A stretch of 64,000 bases of DNA from Chitinophagaceae bacterium. GTDB lineage: Bacteria > Bacteroidota > Bacteroidia > Chitinophagales > Chitinophagaceae. The stretch spans positions 358,529 through 422,528 of the forward strand of contig JAFMJI010000001.1 in assembly GCA_017853575.1 (NCBI GenBank), in the 5' to 3' direction. The notes below the pieces were generated by a model. The model was not told where the DNA came from, made no database searches, and saw nothing but the letters and a program-made list of their open reading frames with translations. Position numbers and translations under genes: made by a program. Shown piece after piece: positions 49,829 through 59,237 of the stretch; position 1 is the stretch's first letter; each line of letters starts with the position of its first letter.

Positions 49829-50341
49829 TTATTTGCTGGTTAACTCTTTTAACACATCATCGCTGCGGTCCAATTTTGGATCTGCAAAAATTACGGTAAT
49901 TCCTTCACTTTTATCCAAGATCAAATCGTACTGTCTTGCTACAGCAAGCTTTTGAACAGCATTGTATACCTTGTCTTGAATCGGCTTCACCAATTCCTGT
50001 CTTTTTTTGAAGAGGTCGCCTTCAAATCCAAATCTTCTCTTTTGAAGGTCTCTTACTTCTTTCTCTTTGTTGAATAAATCATCTTCTCTTTTTTTCAACA
50101 ACTCTTCACTCAACATTACTTTTTCAGCTTCATAATTTCTGTACATCTGATCCAACAATGCTTGTTTATCATCAATTTCTTTTTGCCATTGCAAACTGAA
50201 GGCGTCTAGTTTTTTTTGTGCATCGCTGTATTCGGATAATTTGCTGAGGATATATCTTGTATCGATGATTGCATAGCGTTGGGCATAAGAAGAAGCCGTC
50301 AACACGAAAATTGCAATTAGTAAGATGGTGATTTTTTTCAT
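49829..50341 (-). CDS. OmpH/Skp family periplasmic chaperone (first copy)
   Basis: A 170-residue protein with a signal peptide (MKKITILLIAIFVLTASSYAQ), then YAIIDTRYILSKLSEYSDAQKKL, the usual Skp start. An uninterrupted charged helical region follows at about 55-120 (EEVMLSEEL..KEVRDLQKRRFG type). It is 17 bp downstream of bamA and 40 bp upstream of the second Skp-like gene. Its mature region is more charged than that of the second copy. Confidence 0.92.
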   Translation of the reverse strand: MKKITILLIAIFVLTASSYAQRYAIIDTRYILSKLSEYSDAQKKLDAFSLQWQKEIDDKQALLDQMYRNYEAEKVMLSEELLKKREDDLFNKEKEVRDLQKRRFGFEGDLFKKRQELVKPIQDKVYNAVQKLAVARQYDLILDKSEGITVIFADPKLDRSDDVLKELTSK

Positions 50342-50358
50342 GAAATATTTTTTAGATG

Positions 50359-53085
50359 TTATTCAGGTTCATATCCTAACATGAATGTAAATCTGCTCGC
50401 ATCTCTCATTCTTCCATTTGGTGTGAATCGATCCAATCCAATACCATAATCAAATCCTAACAATCCAAACATTGGAAGGAAAAATCTTACACCAACGCCT
50501 ACTGCACGTCTCAACCTAAATGGATTCCATTCTTTAAAACTATACCATCCATTGGCCGCTTCATAAAATGCGAGTCCATAGATTGTACTACTAGGATTTG
50601 TAACGAATGGATATCGCATTTCAAGAGAGTACTTATTGAAGATGGTAAAGAACCTGCTGGCACTTGATTTATCTGGATTGATGGTTGGATCTGAATTATC
50701 ATACACTGGATATCCTCTATGTGCAATCAAATCATATCCAAGCACACCGAAGTTGTTGGTGATACCTGCATCACCCACTTGGAATCTTTCGAATGGTGAG
50801 ATTGGTACTTTGTTGTTATATCGACCAATGAATCCGTATTTAGCAGCCATGCGCAAAACAAATTGTCTGCTTTTGTCTTCACCTGCTGGCTTGCCAATGG
50901 GCACAAACCATTCTGCATTGAATTTCCATTTGTGGTATTCCACCAATTTGAAAATATCTTTTTGATTGATTCCTTGGATATAAGACCATGGTGGTGTGAA
51001 TGCGGCACTTGCCAGGAAGTTTGAACCACTTCTTGGAAAGATGGGTTGATCGATTGATGAGCGCTGCAAAGCGAACTTCAAGTTGAAGTTATTGGATACC
51101 CCTGTTGAGAAAGAAGGGAAGATGGCATAATTTTTTGCACGGTACTGAATATAGTTCAATGAAGTAACCAATGAAAAGAAATCATCCGGCCATTTCAACA
51201 TTTTACCAAATGCAATGGTTGCACCTGCAGTACTCAAATAAGAAGAATCAACAAATGTTCTGTCGTATCTGCCCGTGTATGGATTGTACGCGTTGGTGAA
51301 TTTTGTATTGAACACATTGAATGTGAAAGAATTTCTTTTCTTTCCACCAAACCATGGTTCTGTGAATGAGAAGTTTACAGATCGGAAATATTTACCATTT
51401 GATTGATACCTGATGCTTAGCTTCTGACCATCCCCTGTTGGCAATGGATCCCAAGCTGTTTTCTTCCAAATATTTTTAATGGAGAAATTGTTGAATGTTA
51501 CACCCAATGTTCCGGTCAATCCAATATTACCACCCCAACCTGCACTCAGTTCAAGTTGATCAGAAGATTTTTCCTGAACACTGTAGTTGATATCCACCGT
51601 TCCATCTTCCTGATTTGGCACTGGATTCATACCAAGTTTTTCCTGATCAAAATATCCAAGGTTGATGATCTCACGTTGAGAACGAATAAGATCCTGACGA
51701 CTGAATTTTTCACCAGGCACGGTTCTAAGTTCCCTTCTTATTACGTGCTCCTTGGTTTTATCGTTTCCTGATATATTGACATTTTTAATGGTGGCCTGCG
51801 GACCTTCCGTTATTCTCAGCTCATGATCAATGGTGTCATTGTAAACAGAAGTTTCAACAGGGTTTACACTGAAAAATAAATACCCATAATCCATGTACAT
51901 GGAACTTACATCACCTCCCTCTGGAGACAATTGTTTACCAAGTTTTTTATTGAGCACATCTAGGTTGTAGGTATCTCCTTTTTTAATTCCCAAGACCATA
52001 TTCAGAACGCTGTCGGGATATTTTGTATTTCCCTTCCAGGTCATGTTTCCGAAATAGTATTTACTTCCCTCATCCACTTTTATGGAAATATTCAATCGGC
52101 CTTTCTTGTCGTAGTATTGTGTATCACTCACAATCATGGCATCTCTGTAACCAAGGGAATTGTAATACTGAAGAACTTTTTCTTTGTCTTCCAGGTATTT
52201 TTTCTCATCGAATTTTGCAGATGAGAATAGTTTGAAGCGGAACCATGGATCAATGAAATCGCGGATATGTGAAAGTTTCAGAAATCCCCAATTTTTGATA
52301 AACTCTTTCGCGCTGTATGGCTTGACCAATCCATACGGACTCATTGCGCTGTCTGCATGGAGGGTAATGCGCGTCATTTCTTTTGTGCCTTTAAGCTTCC
52401 GCTTTAAGGCAGGGATGGCTGCAGCTTCGTTGCCAAAAAAGAATACTTCTGAAATGCGCACCTTGATACCTTTGACAATATTGAATGTGAGAACAGTTTT
52501 TTCAGGACTGTAAGTATCGGGTTTTTCTTCAACTTCTACAGCTGCACCTTTGAATCCTTTTTCAGTATAATACTTGATGATATTTTCTTTGGCAGATAAT
52601 TTCATGTTGTCTGTCACTACCCTGCTTTTTACCAATCCAACTTTGTCTTTCAGTTCATCCGCTTCAGTTTTTCTTATGCCTTTGAACTTGAAGTCGGCCA
52701 GCATCGGGCGTTCCACAGCATCGATTTCTACCCAGATATTGTTCTCTTCTAATTTTGTGATCCAGATGTTGATGTTGGTGAACATGTTCTGCGACCAAAG
52801 CTTATTAATGGCTTTCGCAAAATTGTCGCCTCCAGGAAGTGTCACTTCATCTCCGACTGCCAATCCGGATACTGAAATCACGATGGCAGGATCAAATGCT
52901 TTGTTGCCTTTTACGGCAATGTCTGCTATGATATATTTTCTTGGATATTTTGCATTGAAAATCGACATCAATGCAGGGTCCACCGAAGCTGGTGGTATCG
53001 TATCGTTTTGGGCTGATACACTGTTCGAAAACATGAGTAATCCCATTATAATGAACAGCATACAGTTCCTCATCATCAAAATCAT
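50359..53085 (-). CDS. bamA: outer-membrane assembly factor BamA
   Basis: A 908-residue Omp85 protein that inserts beta-barrel proteins into the outer membrane. Signal region at the N-terminus (MLFIIMGLLMFSNSVSAQ), several POTRA domains over about 50-480 (for example KVKLVKSRVV-type and SGNDKTKEHVIRRELRTVPG). The barrel has the conserved SIRYQSNGKYFRSVNFSFTEPWF and the C-terminal FGLLGFDYGIGLDRF. The start is ATG 53085; the frame runs to TTG 53100. It is longer than E. coli BamA (810) in the POTRA region, as is usual in Bacteroidota. Confidence 0.95.
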   Translation of the reverse strand: MILMMRNCMLFIIMGLLMFSNSVSAQNDTIPPASVDPALMSIFNAKYPRKYIIADIAVKGNKAFDPAIVISVSGLAVGDEVTLPGGDNFAKAINKLWSQNMFTNINIWITKLEENNIWVEIDAVERPMLADFKFKGIRKTEADELKDKVGLVKSRVVTDNMKLSAKENIIKYYTEKGFKGAAVEVEEKPDTYSPEKTVLTFNIVKGIKVRISEVFFFGNEAAAIPALKRKLKGTKEMTRITLHADSAMSPYGLVKPYSAKEFIKNWGFLKLSHIRDFIDPWFRFKLFSSAKFDEKKYLEDKEKVLQYYNSLGYRDAMIVSDTQYYDKKGRLNISIKVDEGSKYYFGNMTWKGNTKYPDSVLNMVLGIKKGDTYNLDVLNKKLGKQLSPEGGDVSSMYMDYGYLFFSVNPVETSVYNDTIDHELRITEGPQATIKNVNISGNDKTKEHVIRRELRTVPGEKFSRQDLIRSQREIINLGYFDQEKLGMNPVPNQEDGTVDINYSVQEKSSDQLELSAGWGGNIGLTGTLGVTFNNFSIKNIWKKTAWDPLPTGDGQKLSIRYQSNGKYFRSVNFSFTEPWFGGKKRNSFTFNVFNTKFTNAYNPYTGRYDRTFVDSSYLSTAGATIAFGKMLKWPDDFFSLVTSLNYIQYRAKNYAIFPSFSTGVSNNFNLKFALQRSSIDQPIFPRSGSNFLASAAFTPPWSYIQGINQKDIFKLVEYHKWKFNAEWFVPIGKPAGEDKSRQFVLRMAAKYGFIGRYNNKVPISPFERFQVGDAGITNNFGVLGYDLIAHRGYPVYDNSDPTINPDKSSASRFFTIFNKYSLEMRYPFVTNPSSTIYGLAFYEAANGWYSFKEWNPFRLRRAVGVGVRFFLPMFGLLGFDYGIGLDRFTPNGRMRDASRFTFMLGYEPE

Positions 53086-53097
53086 GGTTTGGGTGGG

Positions 53098-53105
53098 CAA
53101 AATAA
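53098..53105 (-). promoter_or_regulatory. -7-like element before bamA
   Basis: Minus-strand TTATTTTG in the context GTTATTTTGC, one base shorter than TAnnTTTG. It lies 12 nt before ATG 53085 and overlaps the TTG at 53100. Confidence 0.4.
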
Positions 53106-53116
53106 CGGGTTTTTGT

Positions 53117-53875
53117 CTAAATCTTTGTTAAACCGGCCTGTAATTGACTGCTTGTCTTTCCAAACCTTCTTTCTCTTTTCTGATAATCTAAAATGGCCTC
53201 ATATAAATTTTCCTTCCTGAAGTCGGGCCATCGTGTTTCTGTGAAGTATAGTTCAGCGTAAGCCAATTGATAAAGCAAGAAGTTGCTGATACGGTATTCA
53301 CCACTGGTTCTAATCATGAGTTCTGGGTCAGGAAACGCACTGGTGGTAAGGTATTGCTGCAAAGTGTCTTGGTTGATGGTTGCAGGATCCAACAGGTTTT
53401 CCTTTACATCCATGGCAATTTGTTTCACTGCATGAACAAGCTCCCACCTGGAACTGTAGCTAAGTGCCATGATGAGGTTTAGCCCTGTATTTTCAGCAGT
53501 CATGTCAATAGCCTCCTGTAAAGCCAACCTGGCGTTGGGTGGCAACATTGAGAGAGCGCCAATGGCGTGCATTTTAATGTTGTTTTTATTGAGGATGGGA
53601 ACTTCTTTTCGAAGTGTTTCCACCAACAATTCCATCAGGCCGGTGACCTCCTTCTGAGGTCTATCCCAGTTTTCAGTTGAGAAGGCATAGAGCGTGAGGT
53701 ATTTTACGCCAATTTCTGCGCATCCCTCAACAATATCCCGCACACTTTCCACTCCCCTGAAATGTCCAAAAAGTCGATCTTGACCATGTTCCTGTGCCCA
53801 GCGTCCGTTTCCATCCATGATGATGGCGATGTGCTGTGGAAGACGCTCCAGATCAATATTTTGCTTGAGAGACAT
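53117..53875 (-). CDS. uppS: isoprenyl transferase (undecaprenyl diphosphate synthase)
   Basis: A 252-residue cis-prenyltransferase making the C55 carrier for peptidoglycan and O-antigen precursors. It has the diphosphate-binding IAIIMDGNGRWAQEHG, the substrate region FGHFRGVESVRDIVEGC, YAFSTENWDRP, and the C-terminal RTSGEYRISNFLLYQLAYAE. A perfect -7 TAACTTTG is just upstream (53880-53887). bamA follows 31 bp downstream. Confidence 0.96.
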   Translation of the reverse strand: MSLKQNIDLERLPQHIAIIMDGNGRWAQEHGQDRLFGHFRGVESVRDIVEGCAEIGVKYLTLYAFSTENWDRPQKEVTGLMELLVETLRKEVPILNKNNIKMHAIGALSMLPPNARLALQEAIDMTAENTGLNLIMALSYSSRWELVHAVKQIAMDVKENLLDPATINQDTLQQYLTTSAFPDPELMIRTSGEYRISNFLLYQLAYAELYFTETRWPDFRKENLYEAILDYQKRERRFGKTSSQLQAGLTKI

Positions 53876-53879
53876 GCTG

Positions 53880-53887
53880 CAAAGTTA
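53880..53887 (-). promoter_or_regulatory. -7 element of the uppS promoter
   Basis: Minus-strand TAACTTTG in TTAACTTTGC-like context (CTAACTTTGC), a perfect TAnnTTTG match, is 4 nt from the ATG. It implies a nearly leaderless mRNA. Confidence 0.65.
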
Positions 53888-53904
53888 GTGTATTTAAAGG
53901 GATC

Positions 53905-54729
53905 CTAACGGGGGTCTGCACACTTGTACGAGGAGATGGAAAATGTTAAAGTTAGCTGTGCGAGTACATAATGATCTTTCTGCTGACTGAATCCGCGTTG
54001 ATCTCCATCCAATTTAATTTGCCCGATGGAACGATCCTGTAATTTTTTTGCAATATCGAGTCCGTTTGCATTGATATAACTGGGCAGATAAACCGCGCTG
54101 ACATCATCCAAATAATCTGTGTTGGTATATCTGTAAACCACCTCAAGCCCTAGATTGAGATTTTTTACAAGATTGTATTTAATGCCCATTCCAAATGGGA
54201 AGCAATAGGCCTGATCACTATAAAAACTATTGTCTTGACCTTGCCCCTCTGTACCAAGTGGCCTTAGTTTGTATTTAATTCCTTCATAATAAGTAAAGGG
54301 ATTGTGTTTGATGATCCCAACACCCAATGTCACATAAGGAGTAAACCTATGTTCCGGGTCACCCGGGATGTATTTGAAGAAATTAAAATCACCCTGAACA
54401 GAAACTTCCCAAATTTTATTTTGAAAATCGAGGTTGCGAATTTTTTGAAAAGGAAACTTGACTGGATTCACCATGGAATCTGCATAACCAATCTTAGCAG
54501 AGTGGCCTGCCACCCTCACAGCAACATAAGGTCCAAACTGTTTTTTTGCAATTACTCCATACGTGAGTTGCGGATTTCTGAGTCCAACGTTGTTGTTCAG
54601 ATCACCAAAATAATGTGCACTTCCAATGGCGATGCCCACTTCACCTTCCTGCACGATGGCTTGCGGTTGAGCAAGGGCATTGTTGGAAATCAATAAAACA
54701 ACAAAAAAATGAAGCAGGAATTTTTTCAT
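53905..54729 (-). CDS. DUF6089 family outer-membrane beta-barrel protein
   Basis: A 274-residue secreted protein (signal MKKFLLHFFVVLLISNNALAQ) with the DUF6089 features: EGEVGIAIGSAHYFGDLNNN near the start, many amphipathic strands (TPYVTLGVGIIKHNPFTYYEG) and YNLVKNLNLGLEVVYRYTNTDYLDD near the end. Predicted small outer-membrane barrel; function unknown. It lies between uppS and nadK in the envelope gene group, so a role at the cell surface is likely. Confidence 0.85.
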   Translation of the reverse strand: MKKFLLHFFVVLLISNNALAQPQAIVQEGEVGIAIGSAHYFGDLNNNVGLRNPQLTYGVIAKKQFGPYVAVRVAGHSAKIGYADSMVNPVKFPFQKIRNLDFQNKIWEVSVQGDFNFFKYIPGDPEHRFTPYVTLGVGIIKHNPFTYYEGIKYKLRPLGTEGQGQDNSFYSDQAYCFPFGMGIKYNLVKNLNLGLEVVYRYTNTDYLDDVSAVYLPSYINANGLDIAKKLQDRSIGQIKLDGDQRGFSQQKDHYVLAQLTLTFSISSYKCADPR

Positions 54730-54796
54730 GTTGTTGTAAAAATAAGGACTTGAAAGTGAGGAGATTTTATAATGGGGTTAAAATAGTTGTAAAAAA

Positions 54797-55660
54797 TCAG
54801 CGGTTTCTTGTATCAAAACCCCAGGTTAATTTTTCTCTCAGTGTTTTCAGGAAGATGTTTTCATTTAATCGGATCAGGTTGAAAGTAAAGTCTTCTTTTT
54901 TGATGGAGAGTTGAACCGATTTGTCAACAATCTCTTTTCGTGCATCCAATGTGCAAATAAAATCTTCAGTTCTTCCTTCCACTTGAAATGACAGGACATG
55001 ATGATTTGGAACTACAATGGGACGGATATTCAAATTATGGGGTGCAATTGGGGTCAGTACGAAACTGTTGCTTTCAGGAAAAACAACCGGACCGTTACAG
55101 CTAAGCGAATAGCCAGTTGAACCAGTTGGTGTTGAAACAATCAATCCATCAGACCAAAATGTATTTAGAAATTCTCCATTTAAATAAGTGTGGATTTTGA
55201 TCATGGGAGAAAATTCTCTTTTGTGAATGGTAAATTCATTCAACGCAAATGGATCTCTGCCAAAAAGTGGAACACTGGCATCAAGGTGAACCAGACTTCT
55301 TTTATCCAATACATATGTATTGTTTTTGAGCGCATCAACTGCTTCCTGTAAATCTTCTTTTCTGAGACTCGCCAGGAATCCCAGTCTTCCGTAATTAATA
55401 CCCAATACTGGAATCTGTTTATCTCTGACCAAACAAACTGTATCAAGCAGGGTTCCATCTCCACCAAGAGAAATGACTGCATCAAATGATGCATCCAACT
55501 CGCTTTCGTGAAGAAATGTTTTTTGGGATTTGAAATTTTCCAAAGGCAGCTGAGCATATACAACAGCATCTATACCAGCAAGTTTCAAGGCATCACATAA
55601 CTGTGTTAAATCCTGTGGAGCCAATACGGCACCCTCTCTGCTATATACTGCCACTTTCAT
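54797..55660 (-). CDS. nadK: NAD kinase
   Basis: A 287-residue enzyme phosphorylating NAD to NADP. The diagnostic GGDGT is in VISLGGDGTLLDTV, with NEFTIHKREFSPM and TPTGSTGYSLSCNGPVVFP as the second conserved block. The -7-like TATCTTCG at 55665-55672 precedes the ATG by 4 nt. The DUF6089 gene follows 67 bp downstream. Confidence 0.95.
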   Translation of the reverse strand: MKVAVYSREGAVLAPQDLTQLCDALKLAGIDAVVYAQLPLENFKSQKTFLHESELDASFDAVISLGGDGTLLDTVCLVRDKQIPVLGINYGRLGFLASLRKEDLQEAVDALKNNTYVLDKRSLVHLDASVPLFGRDPFALNEFTIHKREFSPMIKIHTYLNGEFLNTFWSDGLIVSTPTGSTGYSLSCNGPVVFPESNSFVLTPIAPHNLNIRPIVVPNHHVLSFQVEGRTEDFICTLDARKEIVDKSVQLSIKKEDFTFNLIRLNENIFLKTLREKLTWGFDTRNR

Positions 55661-55664
55661 ACAT

Positions 55665-55672
55665 CGAAGATA
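55665..55672 (-). promoter_or_regulatory. -7-like element before nadK
   Basis: Minus-strand TATCTTCG, the same variant as at pheS, 4 nt before the ATG. Confidence 0.5.
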
Positions 55673-55703
55673 GGAATGATGGTTGAGATTGAAAGATCAG
55701 ACG

Positions 55704-57131
55704 TTAATACCTTGTCTCATAATTATGAAAATACATACCCAGCTTATTAAACTGGTTATATGTGCATTCAATCCGCAACACAAAATCATAAATGCTCACA
55801 ATATCAAATCCGGCACCAAATGAATACAACAACTTGTTGTTTAAGCTGGAAGCCATCAGATTGGTATTGTTATAAATGTATCCAACATCGCCGTGAAGCT
55901 TGATGTAAAATTTGAATGGAATGGTTTTATACGCCTTGGCATTAAAGCCTGATCGAACCTTCACAGAATATATTTCCCGACCAAGTGTTCCTTTGAGGGT
56001 TCCACCTGCGAGCCCATCTACTACATATCGTTCAAGTCCCCTGAGATAATGATCGCCATAGCCCAAAAGATATTGGTTGATATATGGTTGTTTGAATGGA
56101 ACTTTGAGGTAAGCATCTGCCACGACTGAAAAAAAGTTCTTCTTTTTGAACTCATGAAATTTTCCGTAACGCACAGAAAGTTGGGATAGATCCATTTTAC
56201 TATTGACACCTCTTCGTAAAAAATCTACAACAAACAGAGAGCCTTTTGTAGGGTATGGAAAATAATTCATTTTCAGGTGTTGAAAGGTATACTGCAACTC
56301 AGGATATGAGACTGCGTTGAGTCCGTTGCTGATATACTGTTTATTTAACCTGAACAATGTATCTGCAATCGAAATAGACTGCCAGCCAGTTCGCAGATAG
56401 TGTCTATTGACTGATCCTTTGCGATATGAAAATGTTGTTCCGATATACAGGTCTTTTCTCAAATATTGTGTTGGATCTCTGAAAAAAATCTGTTTGTTAT
56501 CAAGGCTGTTGTAGAACACTTCCTTGTTCCATGTTTTGTTGATATCAATGGCCCATCCAATGCGGAGTTTTGGATCAGAAAAGGGATTATAATATTTGAT
56601 GGCAAGTTTTCTGGAGAAGCCTTCCATCAACCAAATATTCAATTTATCATTTCTACCGGTTGTATTTTCTCCCATGAACTTGATACCGAAGTTCACACGC
56701 TTCAAACTGAATTTATAATCACTCGCCCATACTTGCAGGTTTCTGTCCATGGGTCTGAAATAGGGAGAAGGAAAATAATACCAACGTTCATCTACGTCAG
56801 CATGAATATCCAATGAATCATTTTGCCAGTTTGAAAAATACAGTTTGGCATTCACAAACAGCGAAGTATTCATCAAATTATCTCTGCTCTTATCCAAGCC
56901 AGACAATATTTCACCAATACTATATGATTGATTTGATTTTAGAATGATTTCTCTGGTAACCATGTACCGTTTGGTAATCTTATTGCCCTGAATAATAACA
57001 TTGCGGATGGTAACATGTGCTTCATTCAAAATAGGAGCATTTTGAAAAATCTCTTCCTCTTCTTGGGCATTTACCAGAACAGAAAAGAAAAGAAACAAAG
57101 CGCAGAAAAAAGAAATTTTCATTTCCTTCAT
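55704..57131 (-). CDS. BamA/TamA-like POTRA-barrel outer-membrane protein
   Basis: A 475-residue protein with a signal peptide (MKEMKISFFCALFLFFSVLVNAQ). It has one or two POTRA-like units (about 30-115, with IRNVIIQGNKITKRYMVTREI and SGLDKSRDNLMNTSLF), then an Omp85-type barrel (surface-antigen family) closing with FDIVSIYDFVLRIECTYNQ. It is about half the length of BamA. The start ATG 57131 lies behind a TATCTTTC -7-like element (57136-57143); the frame runs to 57170. Likely a secondary insertase, or a barrel for a specific substrate. Confidence 0.85.
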   Translation of the reverse strand: MKEMKISFFCALFLFFSVLVNAQEEEEIFQNAPILNEAHVTIRNVIIQGNKITKRYMVTREIILKSNQSYSIGEILSGLDKSRDNLMNTSLFVNAKLYFSNWQNDSLDIHADVDERWYYFPSPYFRPMDRNLQVWASDYKFSLKRVNFGIKFMGENTTGRNDKLNIWLMEGFSRKLAIKYYNPFSDPKLRIGWAIDINKTWNKEVFYNSLDNKQIFFRDPTQYLRKDLYIGTTFSYRKGSVNRHYLRTGWQSISIADTLFRLNKQYISNGLNAVSYPELQYTFQHLKMNYFPYPTKGSLFVVDFLRRGVNSKMDLSQLSVRYGKFHEFKKKNFFSVVADAYLKVPFKQPYINQYLLGYGDHYLRGLERYVVDGLAGGTLKGTLGREIYSVKVRSGFNAKAYKTIPFKFYIKLHGDVGYIYNNTNLMASSLNNKLLYSFGAGFDIVSIYDFVLRIECTYNQFNKLGMYFHNYETRY

Positions 57132-57170
57132 AAACGAAAGATAGCTAAAACGTCCGATTGTAGGATACAT

Positions 57171-57833
57171 TTAGATGTTGAGATAATTCAACAGATGGTC
57201 AAGGTTGTTTTGCAAAGTGTTGTCAAATGTTTCCTCACCATAATAATATAAGACCGTGTATTCATGACGCTGGAAGGTTGCGATAAGATCAGAGATTTCT
57301 TCTTTGTTGACCCTGATGACAATCTGTAGCATACCAGTTACTGGATCTGCGATTGTATTCATTTGCATGATCATGCAATCATTTGATTCAACCAATCGGT
57401 TGAGTTGACCAGGGGCATATTCATGCCGTGGAATTTCCAATACCAGAAAAGCTCCTGTTGAAGAAGCACCCAATAATTGGGTTGTTTGCTCCAACAATCT
57501 TTCGGATTGGATCATTCCCTCCCATTCATTTTTTTCATTTAAAACGGGTACAACAGATATATTAAATTTTGATTTTATTCTCAATGCTTGAAGAAAATGA
57601 TCGCTAGACTTTACCTGCGCTTTGATGAGATATTGTTCCAAAGAAAATAGTTCAGCAGCAGGATCAGCATCTTCTAAATCAAGAATATCAAGCATTCCAA
57701 CAAATTTTAGTCCATCCAGAACTATTGCATATTCATTGTGATGTACATCCATCATTTCCAACGCATGCGCAACTGTATCGTGGAGATCAAAGGTTTGTGA
57801 AGTTGAATCAATAAGTTGACTACAGAATGTCAT
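57171..57833 (-). CDS. CBS domain-containing protein
   Basis: A 220-residue soluble protein with two CBS motifs at about 15-125 (TVAHALEMMDVHHNEYAIVLD and NISVVPVLNEKNEWEGMI). The C-terminal region (about 130-215, FLVLEIPRHEYAPGQLNRLVE) resembles an ACT-type fold, as in AcuB-like proteins. It should sense adenine nucleotides and possibly an amino acid. It overlaps the long, rejected frame extension of the BamA-like gene but not the chosen CDS. Confidence 0.88.
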   Translation of the reverse strand: MTFCSQLIDSTSQTFDLHDTVAHALEMMDVHHNEYAIVLDGLKFVGMLDILDLEDADPAAELFSLEQYLIKAQVKSSDHFLQALRIKSKFNISVVPVLNEKNEWEGMIQSERLLEQTTQLLGASSTGAFLVLEIPRHEYAPGQLNRLVESNDCMIMQMNTIADPVTGMLQIVIRVNKEEISDLIATFQRHEYTVLYYYGEETFDNTLQNNLDHLLNYLNI

Positions 57834-57861
57834 ATCTATGATTGATAGACCAATATTACAC

Positions 57862-58641
57862 TTAATTTGCTGCAGTACTATTTAATTTTTGCAAAAAATC
57901 GGAAAGAATTTTATTGAATTCAGCTGGCACTTCCATCATGGGAGCATGTCCGCAATGATCAATAAAATGCAACTCGCTGTTCTTGATTAATTTATTGAAT
58001 TCACGTCCTACAAAAGGAGGTGTGATGATATCATTATTACCCCAAACCAACAAAGTTGGCAAATTGATGGGGGCTAATTCATTTTGCATGTTGTGTTTGA
58101 TAGCACTTCTTGCCAATGAAATAACCTTGAGTGTTTTCATCCGCTCATTTACAATCTGATATACTTCATCCACCAATTCTTTGGTTGCTACATTGGGATC
58201 GTAAAAGGTGATTTCAGTTTTCTTTTTGATGTATTCATAATCGCCTCGCTTGGGATAGGTTTCACCCATGCCGTTTTCAAACAATCCTGAACTGCCGGTT
58301 AAGATGAGCGATTTGATTTTTCCAGGAGATTTGAGAACATGGACCAACGCTACGTGACCTCCCAATGAGTTTCCCAATAAGTGAATGCCCGTATATCCTC
58401 GGTGATCTATGAATTTTGAAACATATTTTTCCAAACCACCTACCGTTGTATGTAGCAAATCCAATTCAAATAGGGGCAAAATTGGCACGATCACCTTATG
58501 TGTATGTCGGAAGTGATCAATGATTCCAGTGAAATTGCTCATGGTTCCAAAAAGTCCATGCAAAAGCATCAATGGCTCACCAACACCTTCTTCGATGAAC
58601 TTAAATTTCCCATCAACCTTTACTTCATATGCAAAACCCAT
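57862..58641 (-). CDS. alpha/beta-fold hydrolase
   Basis: A 259-residue hydrolase with the oxyanion region LMLLHGLFG, the nucleophile elbow GNSLGGH (Ser in LLGNSLGGHVAL), acid in VWGNNDIITP and catalytic His in DHCGHAPMME. The sequence resembles the 2-hydroxymuconic semialdehyde hydrolase/epoxide hydrolase group, but the substrate is not predictable. cvpA is 26 bp upstream on the same strand. Confidence 0.9.
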   Translation of the reverse strand: MGFAYEVKVDGKFKFIEEGVGEPLMLLHGLFGTMSNFTGIIDHFRHTHKVIVPILPLFELDLLHTTVGGLEKYVSKFIDHRGYTGIHLLGNSLGGHVALVHVLKSPGKIKSLILTGSSGLFENGMGETYPKRGDYEYIKKKTEITFYDPNVATKELVDEVYQIVNERMKTLKVISLARSAIKHNMQNELAPINLPTLLVWGNNDIITPPFVGREFNKLIKNSELHFIDHCGHAPMMEVPAEFNKILSDFLQKLNSTAAN

Positions 58642-58667
58642 AATTGAAGGTAGTATATTATTTGAAA

Positions 58668-59195
58668 TTAGTGTATCTGCTCTTGGATAGCACTCTTGGT
58701 ATCATTGAAAAGATTCTTAATTGCAGGCATCCATTTACTGCATTGCTCAATAAACCATTTTCCAAATCGAAGCAGATAATTATATGATTTACTCTCACCA
58801 ATATTATATTGATCAATCATTTCAAACTTTTCTGCATATACCAAAACAATGGAAATTACAGTTAAATAGATAAAGGAAAAGAAGAGAATACCTAATAATT
58901 TATTGGGCAATCCCAACATCAACACCTGAGCAGATTTTTCTAAAATTTTACCAACGATTCTAACAGCAATTATTCCAGCAACCAATACCAACACGAACGA
59001 CAAAAAACTGTACCACTTGCTATCACTTTTTGCATAGTCTCTTATATATCCGGCTACCATTCCAGAAAACTGCAGTGCCAATAGTATGGATATAAAATAA
59101 GACGCTAAGGTGAAAATAGCCATGGTAAAGCCCTTGGTCCAGCCCTTGTAGATGGCATATACGAGGATAATACCTGTTATAATGTCTATTACCAT
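58668..59195 (-). CDS. CvpA family membrane protein
   Basis: A 175-residue inner-membrane protein with four hydrophobic segments (about 5-20, 25-45, 63-85 and 100-122). It opens MVIDIITGIILVYAIYKGWTKGF, the CvpA pattern. CvpA is linked in E. coli to colicin V production and to envelope stress resistance. It lies between the hydrolase and yqeY genes on the same strand. Confidence 0.88.
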   Translation of the reverse strand: MVIDIITGIILVYAIYKGWTKGFTMAIFTLASYFISILLALQFSGMVAGYIRDYAKSDSKWYSFLSFVLVLVAGIIAVRIVGKILEKSAQVLMLGLPNKLLGILFFSFIYLTVISIVLVYAEKFEMIDQYNIGESKSYNYLLRFGKWFIEQCSKWMPAIKNLFNDTKSAIQEQIH

Positions 59196-59202
59196 AAATA
59201 AT

Positions 59203-59237
59203 GTTGGTGGTTAACTGTTAACAGTTAACAGTTCTTT
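59203..59237. repeat. GTTAACA heptamer array overlapping the yqeY 3' end
   Basis: Units GTTGGTG, GTTAACT, GTTAACA, GTTAACA and GTTCTTT run from 59203. The core GTTAACTGTTAACAGTTAAC (59210-59229) is a perfect 20-bp palindrome. The array supplies the TAA stop and the last residues (LLTVNS) of yqeY. Confidence 0.9.
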
